Counted from the stretch's first letter, positions 27,612 to 36,875 are shown. The stretch: DNA of 64,000 nucleotides from Sphingomonas citricola (GCF_019429535.1 NZ_JAHXZM010000006.1:62001-126000); one strand, 5' to 3'. Notes: a model not told the origin generated them from the letters alone. Made by a program: numbers and translations.

Positions 27612-28631
27612 ATGAAGCCGATCACGATCAAGGATGTGGCCGAGCGCGCGGGGGTGTCACCCAAGACGGTGTCGCGCGTGATTAACGGCGAGGCGCACGT
27701 CCGGCCCGAGATCCGCGAAAGCGTCGCGCGCGTCGTTGCGGACATGAACTACCGCCCCAATGCCTTCGCGCGCGGGCTGTCGAGCTCGCGCTCGTTCCTG
27801 GTCGGGCTGTTCTTCGACGATCCGGTGTCGGGCTATGCCGCGACGATCCAGCGCGGCGCGCTCGAGCAGGCTCGCGCGATGGGGCGGCACATCGTGATCG
27901 AGCCGATCACGTTCCAGCGCTCCGACTGGCGTGAGCGGCTGGTCGACAGTCTGCACGCGCTTAGGCTGGGGGGTGCGATACTGACCTCGCCGATCTGCGA
28001 CCGTGCCGAATTGCTCGACATCTTCGATCGGCACGACGTGCCTGTTGTGCGTATCGCGCCCGGTGCCGAACTGGAGCGGACGCCGCAGGTGCGGATGGAC
28101 GACCGCGACGCCGCGCGCGACATGGCCGAGCATCTGCTCGCGCTCGGCCACCGCGACATCGCGTTCGTGCGCGGCAATCCGACGCACAGCGCGTCCGAGC
28201 GGCGCTGGCTGGGTTTCCACGACGCAATGACCGCAGCGGGCCTGTCGCCGCCGCCCGAGCGCGTGATGCAGGGCGATTTCCGGTTCCGTTCGGGGTTCGA
28301 CGCGGGCGAGGCGTTGTTCGACCGCCACCCGCGCCCGACCGCGGTGTTCGCGAGCAACGACGAGATGGCGCTCGGCGTCATGATCGCGGCGATGAGCCGG
28401 CAGATCGCGGTGCCGCGCGCGGTATCGATCGTCGGGTTCGACGACGCGGAGATTGCGCGGATGGCGTGGCCGCAGCTGACCACGATCCGCCAGCCCAATT
28501 ATGCACTTGGCTGGGAGGCGGTCGACCTGGTGATCCACCAGCACGGCACGAACACGACGGGCGATCCGTGCCGCATCCTTCCCTATGAACTCGTCATCCG
28601 CGGTAGTTCGGGACCGTGCGCGGTGTCCTGA
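27612..28631 (+). CDS. LacI family transcriptional regulator
   Basis: 339 aa from ATG 27612 (MKPITIKDVAERAGV); the frame is open from 27501 but homologues start at the helix-turn-helix. The HTH IKDVAERAGVSPKTVSRVIN and hinge helix RPNAFARGLSS are followed by a periplasmic-binding-protein-like effector domain (FVRGNPTHSASERRWLGF, VFASNDEMALGVM, key core SNDEMALG). It probably represses the divergent TBDR operon until a sugar or related ligand binds, and itself through the second operator. Its 3' end overlaps the convergent MFS gene by 38 bp. Confidence 0.93.
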   Translation: MKPITIKDVAERAGVSPKTVSRVINGEAHVRPEIRESVARVVADMNYRPNAFARGLSSSRSFLVGLFFDDPVSGYAATIQRGALEQARAMGRHIVIEPITFQRSDWRERLVDSLHALRLGGAILTSPICDRAELLDIFDRHDVPVVRIAPGAELERTPQVRMDDRDAARDMAEHLLALGHRDIAFVRGNPTHSASERRWLGFHDAMTAAGLSPPPERVMQGDFRFRSGFDAGEALFDRHPRPTAVFASNDEMALGVMIAAMSRQIAVPRAVSIVGFDDAEIARMAWPQLTTIRQPNYALGWEAVDLVIHQHGTNTTGDPCRILPYELVIRGSSGPCAVS

Positions 28632-29790
28632 ACGCGACGGGCAGCAGCGCGGCGGCGAGCGTCAGTGTCGCGAACAGCAGCAGCACCGCCGAGAAGTCGT
28701 CCGCGTTCGCGAACAAGGCGAGCAGCGGCGCGACGACCTGCGGCAGCGTATTGGCGAGGTTGAGGAGCCCTAGGTTGCGCCCCGGCCCGACTCCGCGCGG
28801 CAACAGCAGCATCGCGTGGCCGATGTTGAGCGCCTGAAAGACCGACACCGCGCTCGCGAAGGCGACATAGCCGACCGCCGCCCAGTGCCAGTCGCGCAGC
28901 ATTACCATGGCGATTAGCCCCGCACTAGCGACGAGAGCCGCGCCCGCGAGAAAGCGTTCGCGCTGCCCCGTCCGGTCCGACCGCCGCCCGAGCAGAAGCG
29001 CGAGCGGGACGGGGACGATGGTCGCGACGAGGAGCAGTTGCGCGACGATCGCGGGTGCATCGCCCGCGCCGCCGACCGCGCGCGCGAAGAAGAAGAACAG
29101 GCACAGGCCGACGCCGCTGTTGGCGACCTGCACCAGCAACCGCGTGGTCCAGGCGATCGCGAGAGCGCGCGTCGCGTGCTGCGGCTCCGCCGGGGGGGAT
29201 GCTTCTGCCACACGCGCGCGGGGCGGCGTGGCGAGCAGCGGGATGACGCACACGACCATCAAAGCGGCGACATAGGCGAGGCGCACCCCCTCGCGCGTGG
29301 CGAGCGTCACGACCAGCGTGGTCGCCGCGGCGGCGAGCGGTGGCCCGAGCGTCAGCAGCCCCGCGGCGGTGTTTTTCTGTGCCGCGGGTACCTCCTCGGC
29401 GGTGAGCGCGGACACCTGTGCGAGGAGCGCGTTGACCGCGATCTGGAACGCGACGATCGCCGCGACGATCGTGGCTCCGTGGGTCGCGGCCGCGATCGCG
29501 GCGAACGAGGCGGCGGTCGCGATCAGCCCCGCGACCATCCAGCCGCGCCGCCCGCCACCGCGCGCGACGGCGCGGTCGCCGAGCCAGCCGAAGACGATGT
29601 TGGCGACCCCCGCGGCGAGCGCACCCGCGACGCTGCACGCGACGAGCAGGCGATAGCGTTCGTCGGGCGCGAAGGCCTGCAGCTTGATCGGCAGCAGCAG
29701 TGAGAGGAGCGGCGTGTAGCCGATGATCCCGCCGGTCGCCGCCAGTGCGTAGCGGAGCAGCGCGCGCGCGGGCAGCAGCGGCTGCGGCAT
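28594..29790 (-). CDS. MFS transporter
   Basis: 398 aa with about 12 hydrophobic segments. The loop after segment 2 reads GWLGDRAVARGGGRR, a variant of motif A, and the middle loop carries LLLGRRSDRTGQRERFL. The start (RALLRYALAATGGIIGYTPLLSLLLPIKL, key part GGIIGYTPLLSLL) is unlike drug exporters and more like sugar or peptide permeases of the LacI-linked clusters. It probably carries the TBDR ligand or its product across the inner membrane; this is inferred from position. Its end overlaps the LacI gene by 38 bp on opposite strands, leaving no room for a terminator. Confidence 0.88.
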   Translation of the reverse strand: MPQPLLPARALLRYALAATGGIIGYTPLLSLLLPIKLQAFAPDERYRLLVACSVAGALAAGVANIVFGWLGDRAVARGGGRRGWMVAGLIATAASFAAIAAATHGATIVAAIVAFQIAVNALLAQVSALTAEEVPAAQKNTAAGLLTLGPPLAAAATTLVVTLATREGVRLAYVAALMVVCVIPLLATPPRARVAEASPPAEPQHATRALAIAWTTRLLVQVANSGVGLCLFFFFARAVGGAGDAPAIVAQLLLVATIVPVPLALLLGRRSDRTGQRERFLAGAALVASAGLIAMVMLRDWHWAAVGYVAFASAVSVFQALNIGHAMLLLPRGVGPGRNLGLLNLANTLPQVVAPLLALFANADDFSAVLLLFATLTLAAALLPVAFRTPRTVPNYRG

Positions 29791-29807
29791 CTCAGCCCGC
29801 CCGCGGA

Positions 29808-32150
29808 TCAGCGCGCATCGGGCAGCGTGACGGTCGCCGCGGCGTCGGGCCCGTCGCGCAGCACCGCCGCCGCGGTCGCGCCGCGCGGCACGCTTAGCGT
29901 CTCACCGGTGAAGCCGTCGGCGATCTCGACACCCGCGATGCTGCGGAGGAGGAACAGGTCGCTGCCGGTGATCGTGCAGGTGGCGCGCGCGCACGTCGCC
30001 GCGGTCAAGCGGGGCAGGCGTACGAGAGTGCCGAGTGCGCGCCAGTCGCCGACCACGTCGCCCTGGACCAGGCGAAAGCGCAGCGCACCGTGCGCCGAAG
30101 CGCCGAGCGCTGCGGGATCGAGCGTCGCGACCGCGACATGGTTGTCCTGCAAGCGTACGGGCAGGCGGACGCTCTCGCCGGGGGCCGCCACCTCGACGGT
30201 GTCGTCGGCGTTGAACGTCGTGCGCGCGTCGGCGCGCAGCGAGAAGGTGACGCGGGCATCCTGCGCGATCAGGTCGTCGCCGCGCAGGCGGATCCCGACC
30301 GCGCGCGGCGCGGCGGGTACGCTTGACCGGCCGAGCAGCGACGCCGTCGGGCGCGGCGGCGCGATCTTTACCGTGACCGCCACGCTGCGCCCGTCGGCGA
30401 GCGTGACGCGCGCGGCGGGCGCCTGTCCGGCGGCAAAGGCGACGGCGGTTTCCGTGGTAAGCACCAGCCGGTCGGTCGTGCCCGCACGGGTCAGCGCGGC
30501 GGGGCGGAACTGCGTGCCCCCGACGTCGAGCCCCGCCACCTGATCGAGCCGTGCGCCCGTCAGCACGCCCTCACGGTCGCCGGCGTGGAGGACGAAGCCG
30601 TCGATCCGGCTCGCCTCGGCATAAGCGCGCAGCCGGAGTTGCTGCGGTTCGGCAAGACCGTGGCTGCGGATCCAAAGCGTCAGCGTGCCGGGCTTCACGT
30701 CGCCCAAAGGGACCTTGAGCCGGAGCGTGTCGGCCGCGACCTCGAACGGCACCGCACGCTTTAGCCCGTCGCGCGTCACGCGGACGTCGGCGACGCACGC
30801 CGCCGCGCCGCCCGCGAGCGTCAACGGCGCGTCGCGCCCGACGACCAGCGTCGCGTCGCCCGCGCTCCACGCGCCCGCCCCCGGGGTCACCAGCCGGAAT
30901 TCCGGACCATCGAACGCGGCGAAGCCCCAGGCGCCGTGCAACCGGCCGGTCACGTTGCCGTCGACGATCATCCCGGCGGGGCGTTCCCCCACCACGAAAC
31001 CGCCGCGCGACGCATCGGCGGTGACCGGCAGCTCGACCGAGCCCGCGCGCGTCGGCACGCGCAGCCGCATGTCGCGCGCGTAATCGGTCGAGAAGACGAG
31101 CGGTGCGCCGCCGACCGGCAGCACCAGCCCCGGCTGCGCGAGGCACAAGGCGCCGGGTGCGCTCGATTCGAGCGGCGGACGCGCGGGTGGGGCGACCGTG
31201 GGGAGCGCGGCGACGAGCACCGATTGCGGCTTGCGGAACGACGGCACGGTATTGAGCAGCAGGTCGGTACGCGCGCCGTGCTGGACGTTGAGCGCAGGAA
31301 TGAACTGCAATTGCGCCGACTGGAACGCGCCGAGCATCCGCGCGAGATCGCGGAACACGCCGATATAGGCGCTGTAATAGCCGTAGCCCGCCTGCGGCGT
31401 GGCGGCGAGTTGCAGCGCGATGTTGGCGGGCGCGCCGGCGAGCGTCTGCGCGATCGAGCTGGTCTGCCCGTCCGCCAGCACCGCCGCGCTCTGACCCGGG
31501 GTCAGGCAGGCGGCGCGCGGGTCCTCGCCCGGTTGGAGGCAGGCGGGGTCGAGCTTCACCGCCAGGCTTTTGGCGAGCACCGGCGATACCTGCGCGACCT
31601 CGTCCGCCGTCCGCCCGCGCAGCCGCGCGACGAACGCTTCCAGCCGGGTGCGGTCGAGCATCGCCTGATTGAGATCCTGCGACGCGCGCACGAACGCCCC
31701 GGGTCGTTGCCGTACCGCCGAGCGGACCGCCGCGAACGCGCCGCCGGTATCGGGGACGAGAAAGACGAGCGCCTGCTGCGCGCCCGCCGGCACCGCGACG
31801 TCGATCACCGCGTCCTTGGGCTTCCAGGTGCGCGCCTCGCTCAGCCAGTCGTCGGACGGCGGGTTGGTCGCGCCGCGCAGGAAGGCGAGCACCATGCGGT
31901 AATGCGCGCCCTGATTGCTGGGCAGGACGGCGGCGATCCGCAGGTGATCGCCCGCGCTCAGATTGGGTACCTGCGACAAGGGCAGGGTGGTCGTGCCGTC
32001 CGCGCCGGTGTGGGTCACCGCGACCTGCAACGCCGGACCGGTCAGGTCGAACGCATTGCCCTGCGCCGCGAGCGACGCCGCGCCGCCCAGCAGCACGCCG
32101 GTCGCGGCGACGAGGGACAGGAGCCGGATGCGGGAAGGGGAACACGCCAC
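29808..32150 (-). CDS. Large secreted protein of unknown function
   Basis: 780 aa from GTG 32150 (no better in-frame start). A signal peptide ends SLAAQG. The mature protein is almost all short beta-prone segments separated by Asp/Gly/Pro turns, suggesting several immunoglobulin-like or jelly-roll domains from about residue 350 to the end. The part at residues 100-290 is more helical and rich in Arg/Gln/Ala. Cysteines occur in close pairs (about 206/217, 336, and two near 730), as in exported disulfide proteins. I do not recognise the family. It lies 17 bp upstream of the MFS gene in reading order and 44 bp after the phosphatase-fold gene, in one minus-strand run. Confidence 0.85.
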   Translation of the reverse strand: MACSPSRIRLLSLVAATGVLLGGAASLAAQGNAFDLTGPALQVAVTHTGADGTTTLPLSQVPNLSAGDHLRIAAVLPSNQGAHYRMVLAFLRGATNPPSDDWLSEARTWKPKDAVIDVAVPAGAQQALVFLVPDTGGAFAAVRSAVRQRPGAFVRASQDLNQAMLDRTRLEAFVARLRGRTADEVAQVSPVLAKSLAVKLDPACLQPGEDPRAACLTPGQSAAVLADGQTSSIAQTLAGAPANIALQLAATPQAGYGYYSAYIGVFRDLARMLGAFQSAQLQFIPALNVQHGARTDLLLNTVPSFRKPQSVLVAALPTVAPPARPPLESSAPGALCLAQPGLVLPVGGAPLVFSTDYARDMRLRVPTRAGSVELPVTADASRGGFVVGERPAGMIVDGNVTGRLHGAWGFAAFDGPEFRLVTPGAGAWSAGDATLVVGRDAPLTLAGGAAACVADVRVTRDGLKRAVPFEVAADTLRLKVPLGDVKPGTLTLWIRSHGLAEPQQLRLRAYAEASRIDGFVLHAGDREGVLTGARLDQVAGLDVGGTQFRPAALTRAGTTDRLVLTTETAVAFAAGQAPAARVTLADGRSVAVTVKIAPPRPTASLLGRSSVPAAPRAVGIRLRGDDLIAQDARVTFSLRADARTTFNADDTVEVAAPGESVRLPVRLQDNHVAVATLDPAALGASAHGALRFRLVQGDVVGDWRALGTLVRLPRLTAATCARATCTITGSDLFLLRSIAGVEIADGFTGETLSVPRGATAAAVLRDGPDAAATVTLPDAR

Positions 32151-32194
32151 CCGCCCGCTTTACCGTGCCCGCCGGACCACGCAATCGCGCGCGG

Positions 32195-33181
32195 TCAGCG
32201 CGGCCGCGCCGGATCGGTCGGCCAGCGAAGGCGATAGGTGACGCGAAAGCCGTCGTGATCCGACAATTGCGGCGATCCCGCCGCGCCGTCGAACATCGCC
32301 TCGACGCGGATCGACGTGATCGACACCGCGTGGCCGGGTGCGAACAATTGCAGATCCTCGGTATCCATCCACGGTGCATCGCCGTCCCACGATACGCGCA
32401 CGTCGCACCCGTTCGCGGGCACGACGCAGTAGCGCTGCACCAGCGTCAGATGGCCGAGCGCGGCGTCGAAGCTCGCCATCCGGCTGGCGTCGCCGCGCAT
32501 GTTGAAATCGCCGCCCAGGATCATCGGGCCGGCGTGCCTCACCCCCGCGAGGAACTGCGCCGCGTCGTCGACCTGCATTGCGTGGGCGCGCGCGCTGCGT
32601 GATGTGGGGACGCGCGCCGCCGAGCGCGAGTTGAGGTGCGCGTTCACGATTCCGATCGGTTCGGGCACGCCCGGGACGCGCACCGCGACATATTGAAGCC
32701 CCTTGTTGCTCAGGCAGTCGAGCCCGGCGCAGTGGCGGCTGCCGAACGGCGCGGACTGTGCGGCGACGATCGGGTAGCGGCTCAGCACCGCCAGCCCCGA
32801 CCCGACGAGATGGATGCCGATCTCGCCCTTTTTCCAGCGGACCGGGCCGGGCATCCGCGCCGTCGACGGCAATCGCCGCCGCTGCGTGCGCGAGGGCCCC
32901 CAGGCACGGTAGGGATAGCCCGCCGCGCCGATCGCGCGCACCGCGGCGGGGCTGAACATTTCCTGCACGAGGACGACGTCGGGTGCGCGACCTTGCGCGT
33001 TCAGCGCGGCCAGGGTTTCGCCGATTTGCGCCAGTTGCGCCGCGCGCCCGTGCCGTGCGGGCCAGCCAAGCCCCTCGATATTGAACGTCAGCACGTCGAG
33101 CGTCGCCTCCCCGACCGTGTGGCCGGGCGCGGACGCGACGGTTGGCTGCGCCGCCGCCGCGCCGGGTGGGGCGAGCCGCAT
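32195..33181 (-). CDS. Endonuclease/exonuclease/phosphatase family protein, probable lipoprotein
   Basis: At least 328 aa from ATG 33181. EEP-fold motifs: DVLTFNIEGL, VLVQEMFS, the central GIVNAHLNS, LGGDFNMRGD and the terminal SDHDGFRV with the catalytic His. The family includes DNases, sphingomyelinases and phosphoinositide phosphatases; the substrate is open. The in-frame codons upstream of the ATG encode VRLSCLLLAAASATLGAC, a convincing lipoprotein signal ending in lipobox LGAC, yet that stretch back to the stop at 33317 holds no ATG, GTG or TTG. A CTG at 33265 or another rare start may be used, or a base is wrong. Confidence 0.87.
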   Translation of the reverse strand: MRLAPPGAAAAQPTVASAPGHTVGEATLDVLTFNIEGLGWPARHGRAAQLAQIGETLAALNAQGRAPDVVLVQEMFSPAAVRAIGAAGYPYRAWGPSRTQRRRLPSTARMPGPVRWKKGEIGIHLVGSGLAVLSRYPIVAAQSAPFGSRHCAGLDCLSNKGLQYVAVRVPGVPEPIGIVNAHLNSRSAARVPTSRSARAHAMQVDDAAQFLAGVRHAGPMILGGDFNMRGDASRMASFDAALGHLTLVQRYCVVPANGCDVRVSWDGDAPWMDTEDLQLFAPGHAVSITSIRVEAMFDGAAGSPQLSDHDGFRVTYRLRWPTDPARPR

Positions 33182-33308
33182 CGGGGGCAGGCGGGTGCAC
33201 GCGCCGAGCGTGGCGGACGCGGCGGCGAGGAGCAGGCAGGACAGGCGTACGGGTCGGGGCGGCAGGTGCGGTGTTTCCGTGATTGAAGTGGCGGTGATGG
33301 CTCGCGGT

Positions 33309-33935
33309 CTACAGCGTCAGCCCGACGCCGGCCCGGGCGAATTGTTTTTCCGCCGCGTCGACGGTGGTGCCGTGCACCAACGGCATCGCGATCGCGCGGG
33401 CGTAGTCTCTTAGCACCACCGCGGCGAACCATTCCGCGCGCGCGTCGAGCGCGGACCAGGCGACGCAGAAATCGTAGGCGAGCCCGACGAACACGCAGCG
33501 CGTCACGCCGCGGTCGCGCAGCGCGCCTGCGAGCCCGGTGCGCGTGGCGCGATCGTTCTCGAAGAAGGCGGAATAGCTGTCGACGGCGGGATTGCTGCCC
33601 TTGCGCACGATCAGGTCGGCGCGCGCGACCGCGGGCAGGATCGCGGGGTGGAAGTCCGCGCCCGGTGTCCCCTGGACGCAATGGTCGGGCCACAATACCT
33701 GCTCGCCGTAGGGCATCACGATCGTCTCAAACGGCTGCGTCCCCGGATGGCTGCTCGCGAACGACGAATGAACCGCGGGGTGCCAGTCCTGCGTGACGAC
33801 GACGTGCGCGAAGCGGTCGGCCAGCGCGACGATCGGCGCCATCACCGCATCGCCGTCAGCGACCGAAAGACTGCCGCCGGGGCAGAAGTCGCGCTGCGGA
33901 TCGACGATCACGAGCGCGTCGGTGGCAGCGATCAC
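33309..33935 (-). CDS. pncA: Nicotinamidase/isochorismatase family hydrolase (PncA-like)
   Basis: 208 aa from GTG 33935, which overlaps the TGA of the aldo/keto reductase gene (GTGA). Catalytic Asp in VDPQRDFCPGG, metal ligands in TQDWHP...H, Lys in VRKG and the nucleophile Cys in GLAYDFCVAWSALDA are all present; WPDHCVQGTPGADFHP is typical of nicotinamidases. It would convert nicotinamide to nicotinate in NAD salvage. The same frame runs open to 34307 inside the reductase gene, which I treat as an artefact. Confidence 0.9.
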   Translation of the reverse strand: MIAATDALVIVDPQRDFCPGGSLSVADGDAVMAPIVALADRFAHVVVTQDWHPAVHSSFASSHPGTQPFETIVMPYGEQVLWPDHCVQGTPGADFHPAILPAVARADLIVRKGSNPAVDSYSAFFENDRATRTGLAGALRDRGVTRCVFVGLAYDFCVAWSALDARAEWFAAVVLRDYARAIAMPLVHGTTVDAAEKQFARAGVGLTL

Positions 33936-34912
33936 GAGAAGCCGACGACGGCGTGCGGCACGTAGGGCGCCTCCAGCCGCGCGATCTCGCCCTCGGTCAG
34001 TCCCAACTCCAGCGCCGCGATGGCGTCGTCGAGATGCGCGATCTTCGATGCGCCGACGATAGGGGCGGATACCTCGGGCTTGGCGAGCACCCAGGCGAGC
34101 GCGACCTGCGCGCGCGGCACCCCGCGTTCGGCCGCGATCTTCGCCACTTCCTCGACGACACGGCGGTCGGCGGCGGCGGTGTGCGCGTAGAGCGTCTTGC
34201 CGAATTCGTCGGTCTGCGACCGTTCGGTGGTGTCGTCCCAGTCGCGCGTCAGCCGCCCGCGCGCGAGCGGGCTCCACGGGATCACGCCCACGCCTTCCGC
34301 CTCGCACAGGGGCAGCATCTCGCGCTCCTCCTCACGGTAGAGGAGGTTGAGGTAGTTCTGCATCGTCGAAAAGCGCGTCCAGCCGTTCGCCTCCGCGACG
34401 TGGAGCATGGTCGCGAACTGCCACGCGTACATCGACGACGCGCCGATGTAGCGCGCCTTCCCCGCCTTCACGACGTCGTGCAGCGCCTCGAGCGTCTCCT
34501 CGATCGGCACATCGTAGTCGAAACGGTGGATCTGATAGAGGTCGACGTAGTCGGTGCCGAGGCGGGTGAGGCTGGCGTCGATCTCGGTCATGATCGCCTT
34601 GCGGCTGAGCCCCGCGCCGTTGGGGCCGGGGCGCATCCGGCCGTGCACCTTGGTTGCGATCACCACTTCCTCGCGCCGCGTGAATTCCTTGAGAGCGCGC
34701 CCGACGATCTCTTCCGAAGTGCCGTCGGAATAGACGTTGGCGGTGTCGAAGAAGTTGATCCCTGCCTCGACCGCGCGGCGCAGGATCGGCCGGCTCGCGT
34801 CCTCGTCCAATGTCCAGGCGTGATTGCCGCGGTCGGATATGCCGAAGGTCATGCACCCCAGGCACAAACGCGACACGTCGAGGCCGGTGGTGCCGAGCTT
34901 GATGTAATCCAT
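33932..34912 (-). CDS. Aldo/keto reductase
   Basis: 326 aa (beta/alpha)8 NADPH-dependent oxidoreductase. Features: LGTTGLDVSRLCLGCMTFG at the start (core LCLGCMTFG), catalytic Asp in FFDTANVYSDG, Tyr within it, Lys in IATKVHGRM, and His in YQIHRFD. The long form with GRALKEF and a C-terminal GASKIAHLDDAI matches the YajO/YhdN-like group. The substrate is unknown. It is translationally coupled to the nicotinamidase-like gene and lies 29 bp after the pyruvate-oxidase-like gene on the same strand. Confidence 0.93.
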   Translation of the reverse strand: MDYIKLGTTGLDVSRLCLGCMTFGISDRGNHAWTLDEDASRPILRRAVEAGINFFDTANVYSDGTSEEIVGRALKEFTRREEVVIATKVHGRMRPGPNGAGLSRKAIMTEIDASLTRLGTDYVDLYQIHRFDYDVPIEETLEALHDVVKAGKARYIGASSMYAWQFATMLHVAEANGWTRFSTMQNYLNLLYREEEREMLPLCEAEGVGVIPWSPLARGRLTRDWDDTTERSQTDEFGKTLYAHTAAADRRVVEEVAKIAAERGVPRAQVALAWVLAKPEVSAPIVGASKIAHLDDAIAALELGLTEGEIARLEAPYVPHAVVGFS

Positions 34913-34941
34913 GGTGGTTCTCGCTTGATCGAAGGGAGGTT

Positions 34942-36732
34942 CTACAGCCGCTCGCGCACGCCGCCGATGATCTGGCGCGCGGTTTCCAGCATCACGCCCA
35001 CACCGCCGCGGTCGCCCCCCGCGAGCGAGGACAGGAAACCCTTCGCCTGCTGGAGCGTGACGTGCGGCGGCAGCGGCGCGACATCGGGGTCGGTCTTGAC
35101 TTCAAGCACCACCGGGCGATCGGCGGCGAGTGCGCGGTCCCATGCGTCGCCGAGCTGCTCGGGCGTGTCGACGTAGATGCCGGTCAGCCCGAGCAGTTCG
35201 GCAAAGCGCGCGTAGGGGACGTTGGGGAGCGACTGCGACGCGTCGAAGCGCGGATTACCCTCGTTGATCCGCTGTTCCCAGGTGACCTCGTTCAGATCCT
35301 CATTGTTGAACACGCAGACGATCAGCCGCGGGTCGGCCCAGCGATGCCAGTATTTCTGGATCGTGATCAGCTCGGCCATGTTGTTCATCTGCATCGCGCC
35401 GTCGCCGACCAGGGCGACGACCGGGCGGGTCGCATGCGCGAACTTCGCCGCGATCGCGTAGGGGACGGCGGCGCCCATCGAGGCGAGCCCGCCCGATAGT
35501 GAGCCGCGCTGCCCGCGCTTCACCTGCCAGTCGCGCGCGTACCAGTTGCAGCACGAACCGGAATCGGAGGTGACGATCGCGTCGTCGGGCAGTCGCGGTG
35601 ACATCTCGTACACGACGCGCTGCGGGTTGACCGGCTTCGCATCCGCCATCGCGCGGCCCGTGAGCGTGTCGCGCCAGCGCTCGATGTTCGAGACGATGCC
35701 GTGCTGCCACGCGCGATCGGCCTTGTGCTCGATCAGCGGCAGCAGCGCCTTGAGCGTGTCGGCGGCGTCGCCGTGGAGGTTGACGTCGACCGGGTAGCGC
35801 AACCCGAGCATCTCGGGCGCGAGGTCGATCTGCACCGCGCGCGCCTTGCCGTCGGGCGGCAGGAACTCGGCCCAGGGAAAGCCGGTGCCGATCATCAGCA
35901 GCGTGTCGCAGCCCTGTATCATGTCGGACGACGGCTGCGTACCGAGCAGGCCGACCGCGCCGGTGACGAAACGCAGATCGTCGGGCAGCACGTCTTTTCC
36001 GAGCAAGGCCTTGGCGACGCCTGCGCCCAGCTTCTCGGCCGCCAGCTCGACCTCGGCCGCGGCCCCGCGCGCGCCTGCGCCGATCAGGATCGCGATCTTT
36101 TTCCCCTCGTTGAGGATCGCTGCCGCGCGCGCGAGGTCGGCGTCATGCGGCACGACGCGCGGCGCCGAGTAGCCGATGCCTGAGCGGGTGAAGCCGTGTG
36201 CCTGCTTCGGCTCCTCGTAGGGCATGTCCTGCACGTCCTTGGGCAGGATCACCACGCCGATGCCGCGCCTGGCGGTCGCGACGCGGATCGCGCGGTCGGT
36301 GACGTGGCGGGCCTGCGCGGGGGCGCCGACCTCCTGCACGTAATCCGCCACGTCGGCGAACATGCGGTCGAGGTTCAGCTCCTGCTGATAGCTGGCACCG
36401 CGCACCGTCACCTCGGCCTGTCCCGCGATCGCGAGAACGGGGACGTGGTCGCTTTTCGCGTCGTACAGCCCGGTGATCAGATGCGTCGCGCCCGGTCCGC
36501 CGGTCGACAGGCACACGCCCAGCTCGCCGGTGAACTTCGCGTGTGCGCTCGCCATGAACGCGGCCATCTCCTCGTGGCGGACCTGGACGAACTCGATCGC
36601 GTCGGCGCTGCCTTCGTCGCGTTGCAGCGCGCCGAGCACGCCGTTGATGCCGTCGCCCGAGTAGCCGTAGATGCGCGTGACGCCCCACGCCTTTAGCCGC
36701 TCGACGAAGAAGTCGCTGGTCTGCCGCGCCAT
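34942..36732 (-). CDS. Thiamine-pyrophosphate enzyme, pyruvate oxidase/PoxB-like
   Basis: 596 aa with the three usual domains. The N-terminal PYR domain has the activating Glu in EFVQVRHEEMAAFMA (about residue 51), then the central FAD/NAD-like domain, and the PP domain with ThDP motif VGDGAMQMNN...NNEDLNEVTWEQR (GDG to NN, about 440-470). It should decarboxylate pyruvate or a similar 2-oxoacid. The close match of N-terminus FFVERLKAWGVTRIYGYSGDGINGV (core YGYSGDGINGV) with putative quinone-linked oxidases favours that over acetolactate synthase. It heads a three-gene run with the aldo/keto reductase and nicotinamidase. Confidence 0.9.
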   Translation of the reverse strand: MARQTSDFFVERLKAWGVTRIYGYSGDGINGVLGALQRDEGSADAIEFVQVRHEEMAAFMASAHAKFTGELGVCLSTGGPGATHLITGLYDAKSDHVPVLAIAGQAEVTVRGASYQQELNLDRMFADVADYVQEVGAPAQARHVTDRAIRVATARRGIGVVILPKDVQDMPYEEPKQAHGFTRSGIGYSAPRVVPHDADLARAAAILNEGKKIAILIGAGARGAAAEVELAAEKLGAGVAKALLGKDVLPDDLRFVTGAVGLLGTQPSSDMIQGCDTLLMIGTGFPWAEFLPPDGKARAVQIDLAPEMLGLRYPVDVNLHGDAADTLKALLPLIEHKADRAWQHGIVSNIERWRDTLTGRAMADAKPVNPQRVVYEMSPRLPDDAIVTSDSGSCCNWYARDWQVKRGQRGSLSGGLASMGAAVPYAIAAKFAHATRPVVALVGDGAMQMNNMAELITIQKYWHRWADPRLIVCVFNNEDLNEVTWEQRINEGNPRFDASQSLPNVPYARFAELLGLTGIYVDTPEQLGDAWDRALAADRPVVLEVKTDPDVAPLPPHVTLQQAKGFLSSLAGGDRGGVGVMLETARQIIGGVRERL

Positions 36733-36851
36733 GCCGAAATCCGATGCACTGTTGGAGCAGCCCCAACGTGCGGCGCGGCGACTGGTTCGCTCAGGCGGGG
36801 AAGTAAGCGAACCACCCGCCCCGGCGCGCCACCGTCTCGTCCGGCGGCGAT

Positions 36852-36875
36852 GCGGGCGACGCGAACGTCGCCCGC
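36852..36875 (-). terminator. Terminator-like hairpin after the GH3 gene
   Basis: Perfect 10-bp stem GCGGGCGACG/CGTCGCCCGC with a 4-nt loop that reads TTCG on the minus strand, 7 bp past the GH3 stop. Very stable, but not followed by a clear T tract. Confidence 0.62.
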
